The notes below the pieces were generated by a model. It did no database searches, had not been told where the DNA came from, and saw nothing but the letters and a program-made list of their open reading frames with translations. Below are positions 44,046 through 56,765 of a stretch of DNA of 64,000 bases, piece after piece. The position numbers and the translations under genes were made by a program. The stretch is from Paraphaeosphaeria minitans (Eukaryota > Ascomycota > Dothideomycetes > Pleosporales > Didymosphaeriaceae), in assembly GCA_015832175.1 (NCBI GenBank), contig WJXW01000006.1:992001-1056000 (forward strand), given 5' to 3'. Every line of letters begins with the position of its first letter. Position 1 is the first letter of the stretch.

Positions 44046-46082
44046 TTACTGCGACTCCTTCCATTCAGACTCCGCCACAACGGGCTTCTCGTCCGCGAGC
44101 TTCTCGTCCACGTGTTGGTGCTCACTGGGGTGCGACACACCCATGCGCGCGAGCAGCTCGCCCATGCCAACCTCGTTGTGCACCTCGGCCCACCGCTCCT
44201 TGTCCTTTGCGGCGACACCGACGGAGCCGAAGAGGATATCCATCTCTTCGAGGGTAAGCCCCTTTGTCTCGGGCACAATGAAGAAGACGAAGAGCGCGCC
44301 GAGGAAGGTCAGCATGCCGAAGAAGACGTAGGTGCCGTACGTCATGGTGTTGAGCATGTCGGGGGTAACTTGGCCGACGATGAAGTTGTTCATCCTGGAT
44401 CCATGTGTTAGTGTTGCTGTCTCAGATGGTTGAACCGGGGCGGGTGGAAGGCTTACCAGTTGGAGCTCGCACCCAGCGCAATGCCGTACGGGCGGTTAGA
44501 CATGGGCCAGATTTCGGCGACAACGATCCAAGCGCAAGGGCCCCAAGAATATCCAAAGTGGACGACAAATAGCCAGACCATGACGACAGCGGCCCATCCT
44601 GCACCTTGGTGGTGTTCCCAGTCTTTTTGATAAGAGGCGGTGATGGCGGCCTGGATTGCATGAGTAAAGGCGATTTTGTATAACGAAGCGGACTGTGTGG
44701 GCTTACAATGATGAAATGGCAGATGGCCATGCCGACAGCGCCAATGATGAGGGTTGGCTTTCGGCCCCAGCGGTCAACGTACATGACGGCAGGAATGGTG
44801 GCGATGAACATGACGATTCCCACCACACCGGTTGCAAGAAGTGAAACGGAATTACTGGAAAGACCGAGCTTGCCAAAGATAACGGGGGCGTAGTAGAGCA
44901 CAGCGTTGATACCAGTCCATCTGCCCAATGTCAGTCAGAACGAGTACACGTCCCAGCCAAGAGAGCCTTACTGTTGGAAGAACATGGTAAGCGTCGCCAC
45001 GATAACTCGCTTGAACATGGGCTTGCTCTTGAACAAGCTGCCGATAGCCACAAATTGCAACTTAGCCGTGTTCATAGCGGTCAAATTCTGTAGATGCGGC
45101 CAGTTTTCTTGAAGCGTCCTCTTCTCGAACAAGCTCTGCGCCTTGATTTCTGCGTACTCCAACTCGATGAGGTCGTTGTCTTCAGGGAGATCTCGCAAAC
45201 GGGCAAGGACGCGTCGAGCCTCAGCTTCGCGGTTGTGATGGACGAGCCAACGTGGCGAGAAGGGCATGAAAAGCATACCCACACCGAGGAGAACCGCGGG
45301 AACAAGTTGTAGGCAAAGGGGAAGAAGCCACGCGCCTTCTTTTTGGCCAGCACCAGTTCCGCCGATGTAGTTCGTGCCATAGTCGATCCAGAAAGATATC
45401 ATGATGCCAAGGGTGATGGAAAGCTGTTGCAGACCAACGAGAGCACCACGGACTTCAGGAGGAGCTGCCGACTATTAGCAATGATGTCCTGGCTTGGATT
45501 CAGGCAGATACTCACCGATTTCAGCGTTGTACATGGGGACAATCATGGAGAGAGATCCGACACCCATACCAGTGATGAACCGACCAGCGAGAATGGAGTC
45601 ATGGCCGCCGACAACGGAGGTGGTCTGGATAACGACACCAATGATGAAGACGGATACATTGACCAAGATTGCATACTTTCGGGACAAGATCTCAGCGAGG
45701 AAACCGGAGTACATAGTGCCAAACCAAGCACCTAATTCAAGGATAGAGACGAGCCAACCTTGCTTCGACGTGTTGTATGTAAGTTGCACAGGGTCTTCGA
45801 TGTAGTCTCCCATGTCTGTATCATGATTGGTCAGTTACGAGTCCGAAAAGTAGAGCATGTGCACGGGGACTTACGTTGTTTGAAAGAGTGCATGACGAGG
45901 ACACCGGAAAATACACCCTGATTGTAACCGTACAACAGACCACCCAAGCAAGCAAAACATGCAATGCCGAAGACTTTGAGGTTCTTGAACAAGGCCATCG
46001 GGCCCGGGTGTGTCTGTAACGCCTGGCGGCGAGCCAGTGCGGCTGCCTCGAAGTCATGACCTGAGCCTCCGACGGGTGCCAT
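44046..46082 (-). CDS. MFS sugar transporter (hexose/polyol porter)
   Basis: Six exons: 46082-45875, 45815-45516, 45464-44972, 44920-44707, 44650-44457 and 44394-44046; five introns of 51-62 nt, each GT-AG with preserved frame, total 585 residues. Twelve membrane helices are expected. Sugar-porter signatures are visible in order: GGLLYGYNQGVFSG, GRFITGMGVGSLS, NAEIAPPEVRGALVGLQQL, PFSPRWLV, QQWTGINAVLYYAP, DRWGRKPT, AEIWPMSNRPYGIAL and PETKGLTLEEMD. The C-terminal tail is short and charged. Substrate cannot be told from sequence; relatives carry glucose, other hexoses, quinate or polyols. The start MAPVGG at 46082 is chosen over upstream in-frame codons because it opens the conserved N-terminal segment. 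Confidence 0.94.
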
Positions 46083-47548
46083 CTTGAACAGCAAGCCTTC
46101 TCTTTCAAGAATGGTATCGCAGCTTGCTGAGAATCGACAATGGAGTGGCAGGGGAAACTTCACTGCTGCAAGATGTCGCAGGGTGAGAGGTCATGTAGGT
46201 ATACACCCTGCCCATGAGCTTTCCGAAATCCACGCATCATTATATACGACCCATGTCCCATTTGCAAGTGCAAGGACACGGTTAATTGGCATCCACTTGC
46301 ACGGCTCAAATGGTCGTGTGTCAGTGGTTCGACGCACTAAGGATATGTGCGGTTAAACTGACGGTCAAGCTGACTGGCTCGAAGTTCGATCGACGGACTG
46401 GGGACGCGCCTATCCTTTGTCGGATGGGAGCTGACCACTGTCGAGCGTCGGGTGGCTGATGCTTGGTTATTATCAAGCTCTCGGAGTACAAATCCTCCAA
46501 ACTCCACCACATCTACTCGTCTCATGGGCGCAACGCCCTTTGCGAGGATGACTGCAGACCAAGACGCAATCATCGTGAAATGCGAGGCGTCGACCACAGC
46601 AGTGAGATGAGGGTTTTTGAATTAATCATCTCCCGGTTGCACAGGAAAATGAATCTTTGCGAGATCCGGGAATACCTGGAGCAAGACATACATATGCCGT
46701 GTGCCCCGCAGCTCGTGCGGTGTGGAGAGCGGCCACTAGTCGATCTGTCTTTTTATTCTGCCTAAATGCATCGCACGCCTTATTGCTCACGGCTTTGAAC
46801 GGTAGAACCGTTAGGTAAGCGGGGGAGGCCTTCGTGATCTGCGTTGGTATGGAGAGATGTACGGCGCGTGGCGCACAGTACGTAGGTGTGATGGGGGTGG
46901 ATTACCTTCCCCAGCAACGGAAAGATGGGGTTGGCCCGAATCCTTGGTTCGGTTGCTGGAGAAGACGCGCGATCTTGATGCAATTTTCGTAGACGGCGGC
47001 GAGGCCCCGATCAGCCCTAAGTAGAGGCAGAGCTACAGCATTCGATAGTCTCATGGCGAATCTAGAAGCGATGGAACAGTGAAGAGGTCCTCCACGGACG
47101 GTGAAGAGGTCCCGAGGTCCTCTCGTGTGTAGTGACGACCAGATGTGAGGGGAAGGCGAGCTGGGTCTTCAGAAGTTCAGCGTGGAGTAACCTGGGTTGC
47201 TATCAGCGTCCAGACTCTTGACCGAATGCTGCATCGTCGCTGTTCGCGGTGGTGGGAGAAGAGGCGTCGGGGCGGCATCTACCTAGGTACCTCTTGCGTG
47301 GCTTGGCAGCTGCTCTTGCACGGGATCCTGCGCCGCATGCGAAATGCGACCATGGCTGGCCTTTGCGAGAGCGACTTGTAGTTGAACTACAGATGCGTGG
47401 ATCCTCGTTGGATGCTGCAGCGGCTCTCTTACGCGTTCAAACGCGTCGTCACGTGTGCATTGATGCTGTCCAGACGAGACCACGACAGCGCGGTACCTGG
47501 CACGGCTCCACACCCATCCTCGACCGCCACCTGGACTCGCAGCCCGCA
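46083..47548. other. Intergenic region, divergent promoters, no gene recognised
   Basis: About 1.47 kb between the sugar transporter and the glutaminyl cyclase, transcribed away from each other. The frame joined to the cyclase is open from 47249, but those 100 codons are Arg/Thr-rich with no family features and precede the signal peptide, so they are treated as untranslated. Confidence 0.5.
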
Positions 47549-48832
47549 ATGGAGCTGCTCGTGGCGCTCCTGGGCTTCCTGAGCGCTTTGCCTCTGGCGC
47601 TGGCGTATGGCTCCGTCAGCGACGCGACGCTCAAAGGCCTCCCTGGTCCTGGCGCCGATTTTGATATTGACACAGGCGTCCTGCTCGCCCCGATTCTGCA
47701 ACCGCGCGTGTCTGGCACCGAAGGTAGCAAGGCCGTCCTGCAGCACTTCGTCGACTTCTTCAAGAAAGAGCTGTCCGAATGGCGCCTGGAGCTGCAGAAC
47801 TCATCGTCGACCACGCCCACTTCCAAGGGCCAGCCGGTGCCTTTTGTGAACCTCATAGCGACTCGCGACCCTCCCGATGTAGGTGTTGGCGAGGTGGGAC
47901 GGCTGGCGCTGGTTGCACATTACGATAGCAAACTGGAACCTGCAGGTTTCATCGGCGCCATTGACAGCGCTGCGCCCTGCGCAATGTTGATGCAGACCGC
48001 ACGCTCCATCGACAAGGCCCTCACCAAAAAGTGGGCGGCCATGGCTGCTGAAGGCACCGACGACCTCGAAGACAAGAAGGGCGTGCAGATATTGCTACTA
48101 GACGGCGAAGAGGCTTTCAAGGTCTGGACAGACACAGACAGTCTGTATGGCTCACGGTACCGATCGTCTTTCCCATGTGTGCACGCAATCACTGACAGGT
48201 TTCTCAGCGCCCTTGCCGCAGAATGGGAAAAGACGTTCCACCCCGCCGCATCCACGTACAAAACGCCCCTCGACTCCATTGACCTCTTCGTACTGCTCGA
48301 CCTGCTCGGTTCCCGAGGCCCGACCGTGCCCTCGTTCTACAAGACCACACACTGGGCCTACAAACACATGGCTCAAATCGAACATCGCCTACGAGATCTT
48401 GGTCTCTTCAAATCGTCACCAAACCACCCTCTCAAGGTAGCAAAGCGCAAGAACAAAAACAAGCGCAACGAGCCCTTGTTCCTCAACGAGGCGGCCAAAG
48501 AGGACGGCGACTTCTACGGTGGTTATATTGCCGACGACCACCTTCCCTTCCTCGCTCGGGGGGTTGAGGTTCTTCACATCATACCTTCGCCATTCCCACA
48601 TGTCTGGCACGACATCACGGACGATGGCAAGCATCTCGATATGGACACGGTCGAAGACTGGGCGAGGCTTGTTACTGCATTTACAGCCGAGTGGATGGAC
48701 CTCGAGGGTTTCTTTGATGTGCAGACAAAGCCCAAGGTGGAGGTCACTGGGAAGTCGGAATTGTAAGTAGGTCTGTTTTAGCTTCTGTGCTACCCAGTGA
48801 CATTTCTAACACCTTGCAGCAATATACCCTAG
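47549..48832 (+). CDS. Glutaminyl-peptide cyclotransferase (M28-type), secreted
   Basis: Preferred model: exons 47549-48156, 48208-48762 and a 13-nt last exon 48820-48832, giving 391 residues. Intron 1 is 51 nt and in frame (CGG-TACCG start, CTCAG end); removing it joins GSR to ALAAEWE, as in relatives. Intron 2 has a perfect GTAAGT donor and a TCTAAC branch site; without it the frame stops at 48766 and gives nearly the same C terminus. A signal peptide (MELLVALLGFLSALPLALA) precedes the M28-like zinc fold: LVAHYDSK (His/Asp ligand region), AIDSAAPC, LLLDGEEAF (catalytic Glu pair), YIADDHLPFL and SPFPHVWH (C-terminal His ligand). Function: cyclisation of N-terminal Gln or Glu to pyroglutamate on secreted proteins. 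Confidence 0.92.
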
Positions 48833-49150
48833 CATGCGTTGAGAGTTCATTTTTAATTCATCGTCTGGCATAAGCTATCCCATGTCTACGTAACGTTGCT
48901 AACACTGCCTGGAAACTCTTTCAACTGAACCTTGCAGAGTCGCATGACAAAGGGAGTTGGTTGCGACGCCACCTGTCGTGCTCCTTTCCAGTTCAGGTGA
49001 AACAAAGGAAGTCGGTGAGCTTTTGTATCGCCCATAAGGCGACGACTCGTATACTCCCAGTCGCTTCCTCTCCGGTCCGCTTCTTTAAATTTGACTAACG
49101 GTGCGCCGTGTCATCGACCAAGTGCTCCTCTGTGATTCAACTCTCGCAAG
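48833..49150. other. Intergenic region, no gene seen
   Basis: About 320 bp between same-strand genes, holding the cyclase 3' end and the next promoter. Confidence 0.4.
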
Positions 49151-52100
49151 ATGGCCAGGGGAAAACCAAGGAGCAAATTTCCAGACGAATACCCATCAGA
49201 AGATGAAGACACGAGAGCGGCGCGAGAAGAGCGCGCAAATGCTCCTCAAGCAAAGCCGCACAAGCGTGGTGGTGTTCATAAAATGAAGGATGAACACCTG
49301 ACCGACACTAAGTGGGATAAAATGACGCGTGATGAGATGCTTGCTGCTGCTCGAGAAGACCCAACATATATATCATTCTTCGCAAAATTCAAGGCGGAGA
49401 AACAAAAGGTTAAGGACCTCCAGAAGCATGTCCTGGCCCGGACCCTCGCCGATGCTGATGAGAAGTTGGAAAGGAAAGCTAAAAAAGCGAAGAAGGAGAA
49501 TGCGAAGTTGAAAAAGAATGCCAAGATGAAGGCAAAGGAAGCCGAGGAGGAAAGACAGGCGGAACAGCAGAGGAAGCTTGAGGATAGGCTACGGAAAGAA
49601 GAGGAGGGTCAGATCTTGAGCGACGAGGATGCAGACGAGGACGAGCTGATACAAGAGCTTCCTCAAGTTTATCTGCAACAAGAGGACAGCGATATTAGCG
49701 ACACGACTAGCACTCATTCGTCCGAATCGCCTACCTACCCGCCGCATCGGCTTCGGATGTTTGAATGGTCGTTCAATGATCCTCCTTCCAACAACTACTG
49801 GGAAACACCGCGAACCTGGCCCCAGAACGAGGAACTTCAACCTAGGCAGCTCACTTACACACCCATGAACGTGGTTACCATGCACGGCCACGAAATGCTG
49901 CACACGCCCGTGATCGATGCCAAAGAGGAGGGGACTGAACCGGACCGTGTGCCGGCACTTTCGGAGGAAGTAAAAGATTGTGCTCGCAATGGTGTGTTGA
50001 TTGGGCCCCTTGAAGATGCTGTTGTCGAGAGTGGCCACTACTGGAGCATGCGCACCATTGTACAAGCATGGAATGGACGGATATACTTCAACCTACCACG
50101 TCCGGACGAAGATCTCGCAGATGTTTATCGCCAATGGAAGTCCAGGGGGGCGAGGGAAAAACGTATGATGAATCGCCAGCCGTTATATGAAGCGGGTGCC
50201 CATAAGAGAGATCGCAGGCTACAAACGTTGAGAAAGCAAGAACAACGCAAGATTACGAAGAAAGTGTACAGAGCTTCCCAATGGCGCCCCACACTGGTGT
50301 ACCTTCCAGCGTATCTTCCATCTTACTATGAAGGCCCGTACGATGCCCCTGAGGACAAGTTTGACGATCGTGATATCAAGAGTTTGTTCTATGTCCGGTT
50401 AAAAGGCGAGAGTGTCCCGAGTTTCTTCTTTTGGGTGGATAAGGATGACTGGAAGAACCCTACGTGGAAGAACCCCACGGAGCCAAACCCAAAGTACGTG
50501 AAGTATAGGGAGCAGCATTCAGGTCGCGATTCCCACAGTCAACTGAAGCCACAACGCCGGTCTTCTAAACTTGCACGCGTCAAGAAGGTGCCTTATCCCA
50601 GCAGATTCCGATCAACGAGAACCTTGAGACTTACAACTAGGTATGACTTCGTACTCTGGGCCATGGAACGAGCCTTATACCACTTTGGACTTGGCTATAC
50701 CCTAAACGTCTTCCACGATAAGTGGCTGGATGAAGGAAGGGAGGATGCATGGCACGCTTTGACTCACGTGCTGAGAAACCAGCTTCCACCAAGTGGTAAA
50801 TTTCCAACACACCCACCCGTACGCTTGGAGCGCGACCCAAGTATGATAAGTATAGCTGAGAAGATGACACGCGTGGAGTACTTCAATCCAAATCCTGACA
50901 AACCCATCCTTCCCATTTATGTCAACGATGACTGGACTCGAAATGACGACGCGTATTGGACTACCGAGGAACGCCCCAGAACGCCAGTCCACGATGGCAT
51001 GGACGTCAAGATGCAGTCTGCCACGCCCATCTCCAGAGCAGGACGACCGGTGTCTAGGTCGGACACGACCACACCCAGGCCAACCACGCCAGACACTCCA
51101 CATTCTCTACACCGCAGGATCAGCGATGTTTTCGCCTGGGTGTCTACAGTCTCGACGTCGGGCTCACAGTTCTATAATTCGCCCAGTCCCGCAGCGGTTG
51201 AGCAGATCCAGGAAGGAAGGAACCTCGCGTTGGATATTTTGGCGGACAAAGCACCCGCTTTTCCGTTTGGTCATAATATGTGGATCATGATGCAGGACCG
51301 ATATAGGCTTCAGCGCCAGGTGCCAGATCATTGTGCGATTTGCTTGGAGAAACTTGGTGAAATCCCTCTACTGGAGTAAGTATACTCGCCGTTGCTTCAA
51401 GCCCCTCATTGTGATGCTCATTTTCTTTCTATTTGCATGCTCGACAGTGGCTGGCACAAGAGACTGGGCTTCTGGAACACATCTGATCCTGGATTTAGTT
51501 GCTCCACAATACAATTGTAGAGTGAGAACTCAATGGCCTGTCCAGGAATTCTCACAGTCCAGTTTTAATCGTCAGCCACTATGTTCCAAACATTCCGAGT
51601 GGTCGAGCAAACGGAGCATACAATTCATCTTACCCACAAGAGTGCAACTGACTTTACCCAGCTACGAGCAACATCTCATAGACCATATGGTGCACATCCA
51701 CTCCCTCTGCCCCTTCTGCAACATCCACTGGGACTCCATGGACGGCTTAACAAAAGCCCACCACGTGCACACCCACTACAGCGAAGCCTACGAAACAGAC
51801 GCGTGGAAGGAATACGCAACTAAACATTCCCAGATAGCCAGGAGAAACACGCAGACGCCGCCAGAGTGGCAAAGAAATGTCGCAGTCCCGAGGAGGAAAT
51901 CCAGCGTCGTGAGATTTGCGCCGACGACGGTGGGACAGCGCACAGCATACAATGACAACGACCTCGCCCACCCCCAGGGCATCTACGCCCCGGGCTCAAC
52001 ATTTGACACATACCCCCAAGGTCCCAACACCACCGGCTCTAGCGCTACTTTTTCATCTTGGACGACGAGATCCAGCTCGCGGAAAAGCAGCCAGAACTCA

Positions 52101-53824
52101 CAAGGTAGGCCGGAACAAAACGCAGCGAAGGTGCCGACCAAGTCTAGCATGAAGAAGAACAACAAGAAGAACAAGGCGGATCTGACGATTGTTACGAATG
52201 CCAATGGGCGCCGACAGCTGGAGTATGTTATGCCGTTTCGTGAGTACGTGCATCGCGCTGCGCATGATTCGAGGAGGAAAAGCTCGTCGGATTCGATGAC
52301 GGGAACTCATAGGGCCATGCGGGTGTATACGTATATTGATAACGGGGAGGGCTGGGCTAGTGATAAGGAGGTTGGTAGCGATGGTTTTAGTGATGACGAG
52401 GATGGTGATGACGGTGGGGGGGATGAACGACCGAGGAGACGGGTGCAAGGGGGTGAGATAGGCGCCGGTAGGGTAGTACCAGAGCAAGTTGTAGAGGTGG
52501 GGAGTGAAGATGAGGACGAAGTGGAAGATAGTGCGCATGATAGTGAAAAGGAGAACGACGAAGACGAACAGAACGGATCATCCGACGACGATGAGGGTGA
52601 AGACCATGAGGATTATGGGCAAGATGGTGAGGAAGCCGACGGCGACAGCAGTGGCAGTGAGGATGATGACGCTTTTCTCGAGAAAGAAGAGAGTGTAAGT
52701 CGATGTGCCAGTACCCTACCGACGACGTGGCTGCTAACCAGGCGCAGGCTCAGCCACCTAGTCGAAAGAGACCGAAGAGGAGTAACGGAGAGTCCGAAAG
52801 TTCGCCCAAACAGCCCACGGTCTCGCCGCTCACGCCTCACTCATCGGGGAGGAACTCTCATCAATCGATATCATCGCAGGGCTCGACGCATGGCCCTGCT
52901 TTCCCACCTCCATATTTTCCAGCGGATGGTTGGGTAGAGATGCGAGAAGAGAGGTCCCTGTGGGAGGACGCCGTGGAAATGGAACAGCAGGATGAACAAG
53001 CCACCGATGAAGACTATGAAGACGAAGGTCTCATCATGGACGAGACGCACCCCCTAATGAGCGTCAAGAAAGGGAAACGCAAGCGCCATATCCCACCCAG
53101 CCAACAGCACAAGCCCAGCACCCACCGCTCGCCCGCACCCAGTCCTTCATCTAGCCTCGCCCTCGCGGAGGTTTTGCGGCGTCGAAATAACTCGGCTGTG
53201 CCGCCGAATACGCCTGCTGTCGGTGACGAAGGCTTGTCCGACATACCCGAGGGGTCGCTGTCGCAGCCACCGAGTCCGGGACAGTTGAGCGATCGGATCA
53301 AGGAGCAGATGGTAGAGCTTAGCTACCATGAAGAGGATGATGGGGAGGAAGAGAATTCTCAGGAGAAAGAGATGGTAGAGGAGGATTTGGACGGTATTGC
53401 GGCGGAAGTTATATACGAGGACGAGGAATATTTCGACAATACCGAGGTGGAGGATCTGTCCGAGGACGAGGATGATGAAGGGGTTAGCAGAGAGGAGATT
53501 GAAGAGGATGTCCCCCCATCCAGGCCGAGATTGACGAAGAGGCAACAGGCAATGAAGGACGCCGCCGAAAAGCGAAAACAAGCGATGCAGGAGGCTACTG
53601 AATCTTCTAGTGACGACGATGAGGAGGAAGACGACGAGCCCACTCGCCCGGTGCCAAACAAACCAGCAAAGAAAAAACCTGCACCCGCAGCGAAGAAGGC
53701 CCAGCCAAGGAAGAGGATGACTGAGGCGCAGCGGCTGGTGGCGGAGGCGAGAAAGTGGAATGATCTTTTGAAAAATGATGATGATGATGGTGCGGGGACT
53801 GACGATGGTGCAGCTAGTGATTGA
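49151..53824 (+). CDS. Large acidic protein with a Cys/His (RING-like) zinc cluster
   Basis: Start ATG at 49151. Minimal model: exons 49151-51375, 51662-52694 and 52748-53824, total 1,444 residues. The N terminus is charged, with a Lys/Glu/Arg coiled coil (~residues 80-160). The middle is Trp/Tyr/Pro-rich and globular-looking. The Cys/His cluster spans the first junction: HCAICLEKLGEIPLL, then YEQHLIDHMVHIHSLCPFC and a following HHVHTHY. The C-terminal third is highly acidic (many Asp/Glu/Ser runs) with KRKR and KKPAPAAKK basic patches suggesting nuclear location. The first intron interval (51376-51661) is unusually long at 286 nt; a middle exon reading GWHKRLGFWNTSDPGFSC is phase-compatible and possible. 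I do not recognise a named family; ubiquitin-ligase or chromatin roles would be speculation. Confidence 0.75.
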
Positions 53825-55047
53825 TTGATTGATTGTGCGTGTCATTTGTTTGGTTATCTGTAGTGTAATAAAAAGCTGTTTCATGAGTACCATAACTTAG
53901 ATCCTTGAGTGAAATGTCATCAGTGCGCACCGGTAACACTCTAGTCATGTGAGACATGCGAACCTCGGTTGTCCTTTTCTCTCTGGACATCTTGACCGAG
54001 ATAATGCAAATCTTTAGGATCACCATCTTCCACGGCTCCGGGGTCCACACAAGCATCCGGTCACAGGAGCTGACACAAAGAAGTGGACTTCTAGAGCGCG
54101 TTATCCTTTGGAAACTCACTGTGGCGAAGAAGAGGATAGGAAGTCGAGATCGGATTCATGATTGCATGACGGCACTGGCGTTGGTATTTGCTTTTTGATA
54201 AAAAAAAATGCAAGTCATGACAATGGTGGTGGACTGGCGTGTGTAAAGTCTGGGGAGGCAATGGATACCATGGCGGAACGATACTTCAGTCCGCACATTG
54301 CGAAATTCCACCTGAGATCGGCATTGGTGTATTAAGAGCGCAATGGCCCCAGGATTGAGTGGAGGCCGTTGATATACCTGCCTACCTACCTCCCTAGGCG
54401 AGCCCAAGCTCGGGTTGTGAGGGGCACGGAGGCCACAACGCGTGGACCGGAAGGTGCGCAGAGCAACCGCATCACGACCCATGGCCAATGCTAGCCACTG
54501 TGGAATGGAGTATACACAGCCGTACGGAACAGTGTTGCATCTGAGACAGTGAAGCTCCAAGCTCTCGAGTGTTCGCGTCCGCACTGGGGGGAGGGAGCCA
54601 ACGTAGCCGGGATAGACGGCCTTGGCGCGCTCTGGCCACGAGAAATTCGATTTGGTTGTGATCGCATAGGCTCTTTCCTCACAGACAGCCTGCCGCTTGC
54701 ACCTTCCGCTCCCTCGCACATTCCCATCGCCCCTCATCGCGTCTCTGCTACATTGCAAACCATACCTCTCCTAACTCTCCTCCTGCAGCAGTGTAGGATT
54801 GTTCGCTTAGACCTTCGCCCGAAGCTCGCACTCGCTTGCCTCTCCGCTTCCCCTCCCGCGAGACGCAGCGGTACGTCCATCTACACTCTCCCTTCTCCGG
54901 CTTCACTGACAAGTCTGCTTGCGCAGCTCCAGAGCTTCTTCCTTCGCCCTTCCCGAACCTCAATCCATACTTGCCTCTCTCCGGTCGCGACCGCGCCACA
55001 CGTGAAAGCTTTCGCTAGAATATATACATACCTTCGCCGACTTCAAC
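53825..55047. other. Intergenic region, promoter and leader of the G3BP-like gene
   Basis: About 1.2 kb. The first part has (GATT)3 after the stop codon at 53821-53834. The last 300 bases are pyrimidine-rich (many CTC and TTC), typical of a strongly expressed fungal gene's promoter and 5' UTR. Reading frames on both strands lack features. Confidence 0.5.
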
Positions 55048-56765
55048 ATGGCAACCGCCGCCGAGCTCCCTGTCAATGGCAGCTACGCGCAGCAGGGCTA
55101 CGATGGCAGCAACTACGCCAACAATGTCCCCTCATACTCGGCATCTGCTTCCCAACCCGCCCAGAGCTCCACCGCAGCGGCCTCTGAGATCCCCAAGGAC
55201 GAGGTTGGCTGGTACTTTGTCGAGCAGTACTACACCACTCTGAGCAGGAGCCCGGACAAGCTCTACGTGAGTTATCAGACGCGCACGCCAATGGCCGTCA
55301 CTGACATGGGTGCAGCTCTTCTACAACAAGCGCTCGCAATTCGTCTCCGGCAATGAGGAGGACAAGGTCAACGTTTGCGTCGGCCAGAAGGTATACATCC
55401 CTCAGAACAGATGCCTGCGCATTGGCTGACCGTGTGACGACAGGCTATCAACGACCGCATCAAGGATCTCGACTTCCATGACACCAAGGTCCGCGTTACG
55501 AACGTCGATTCTCAGGGTTCCGATGCCAACATTGTCATCCAAGTCATTGGTGAAATCTCAAACAAGGGCCAGCCGCACAAGCGTTTTGCGCAGACCTTCG
55601 TCCTCGCCGAGCAGACCAACGGCTACTTCGTTCTCAACGACATCTTCCGCTACCTCGCTGAGGAGCCTGAGGATGAGGAGGAAGTCCAGCACGACGCCTC
55701 TGCTCCCGCTGCCGGCGTCCAGGAGCCTGCCCCCACTTCTGCTGCGGCACCTGAGAACGCTGGCTTGAACCAGAGCGACGAGATCGCCACCACCTTGGAA
55801 GATCTAAACCAGGTTGACCAAAAGCTTGAGGATACCGCCAAGGAGGAGCCAGCTCAGGAGGCTCCCGCTACCGCCACCAACGGTACGCCAGCTCCTGAGG
55901 AGGTTGCTGAGGCCGAGGACGCCCCTGCGGCCGCTGTGTCTGCGAGCGAGGAAGCTCCCAGTAAGGAGCCCGAGGCAGCTGTCGAAGAGGAGGTTGCTCA
56001 GCCGGAGAAGCCCAAGGAACCTGCTCCCACACCTGCTCCTAAGGCTGCCGCGCCCGCTGCTCCGGCTAAGCCCGCAGTCCCCAAGTCCTGGGCTGCTCTT
56101 GCCGCGTCTGGCCACAAGGTCGCTACTCCAGTTATGCCTGCTGCGGCAACGTCCCAGGCGCCATCCCAGACCAAGTCCACGACGTCGACCCCTACCCAGC
56201 AGGCTGCGCCCGAGAAGACTGCCGCTCCCGCTCCCGCCCCTGGGCCCTCGCCCACCAACAGCCAGGGCGACGCTACTGGCTGGCAATCCGTAGGCACGAA
56301 GAAAGAGCAGTCGCGTGGCCACCCGGCTCAGGCGCCGCAGGAGGCTGACCAGAGGCGCGCCTACATCAAGAATGTCTACAGCCAGGTCGAGGAGGGTGCC
56401 TTGAAGGCAGTTTTGACTAAGTTTGGTGAGATCGAGCACCTCGACATCAGCCGCCAAAAGGTAAGATTGCAAGTTCCCGTTCAACGCAATGGCTAACGTA
56501 TTTCTTCTAGAACTGTGCCTTCGTCGATTTCAAGACGGGTGCGGGTTTTCAGGCTGCTGTCAACGCCAACCCACACACGGTGAACGGTCTCGAGATCAAG
56601 GTCGAGGAGCGCAAGCTCCGTCCCCAGCAGGGCTTCAATAACAACTTCCGAGGTGGGCCGGGTGGGCGCGGGCGTGGTTTCCCTGGCCAGTCTCGCGGCG
56701 GCTTCCAACGCGGCGGCCGCGGGGGCTCGGTACGTGGCCGTGGTGGAGCACCTCAGGAGTCTTAG
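55048..56765 (+). CDS. G3BP-like protein: NTF2 and RRM domains, RGG tail
   Basis: Four exons: 55048-55266, 55316-55390, 55444-56460 and 56511-56765; introns 49-53 nt; total 521 residues. The NTF2-like fold (~residues 50-170) starts EVGWYFVEQYYTTLSRSPDK and ends in GYFVLNDIFRYL. A long Ala/Glu/Pro-rich disordered linker follows, with KSWAALAASG, a motif of this family. The RRM (~403-475) has RRAYIKNVYS (RNP2-like) and NCAFVDFK (RNP1-like). The C terminus is Gly/Arg-rich (GGRGRGF, GGRGG). This is the architecture of G3BP/Rasputin, S. pombe Nxt3 and the yeast Bre5 deubiquitinase cofactor. Expected role: RNA binding, stress granules and control of a Ubp3-type ubiquitin protease in the cytoplasm. 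Confidence 0.93.

Noticed and set aside
47249..47548. 100-codon in-frame extension upstream of the glutaminyl cyclase
   Set aside because: It starts at a non-ATG codon and would bury the clear signal peptide that begins at the ATG at 47549.
54156..54758. 200-codon minus-strand frame upstream of the G3BP-like gene
   Set aside because: No domain, many Arg/Cys/Ser residues, and it overlaps the likely promoter and leader of the G3BP-like gene.
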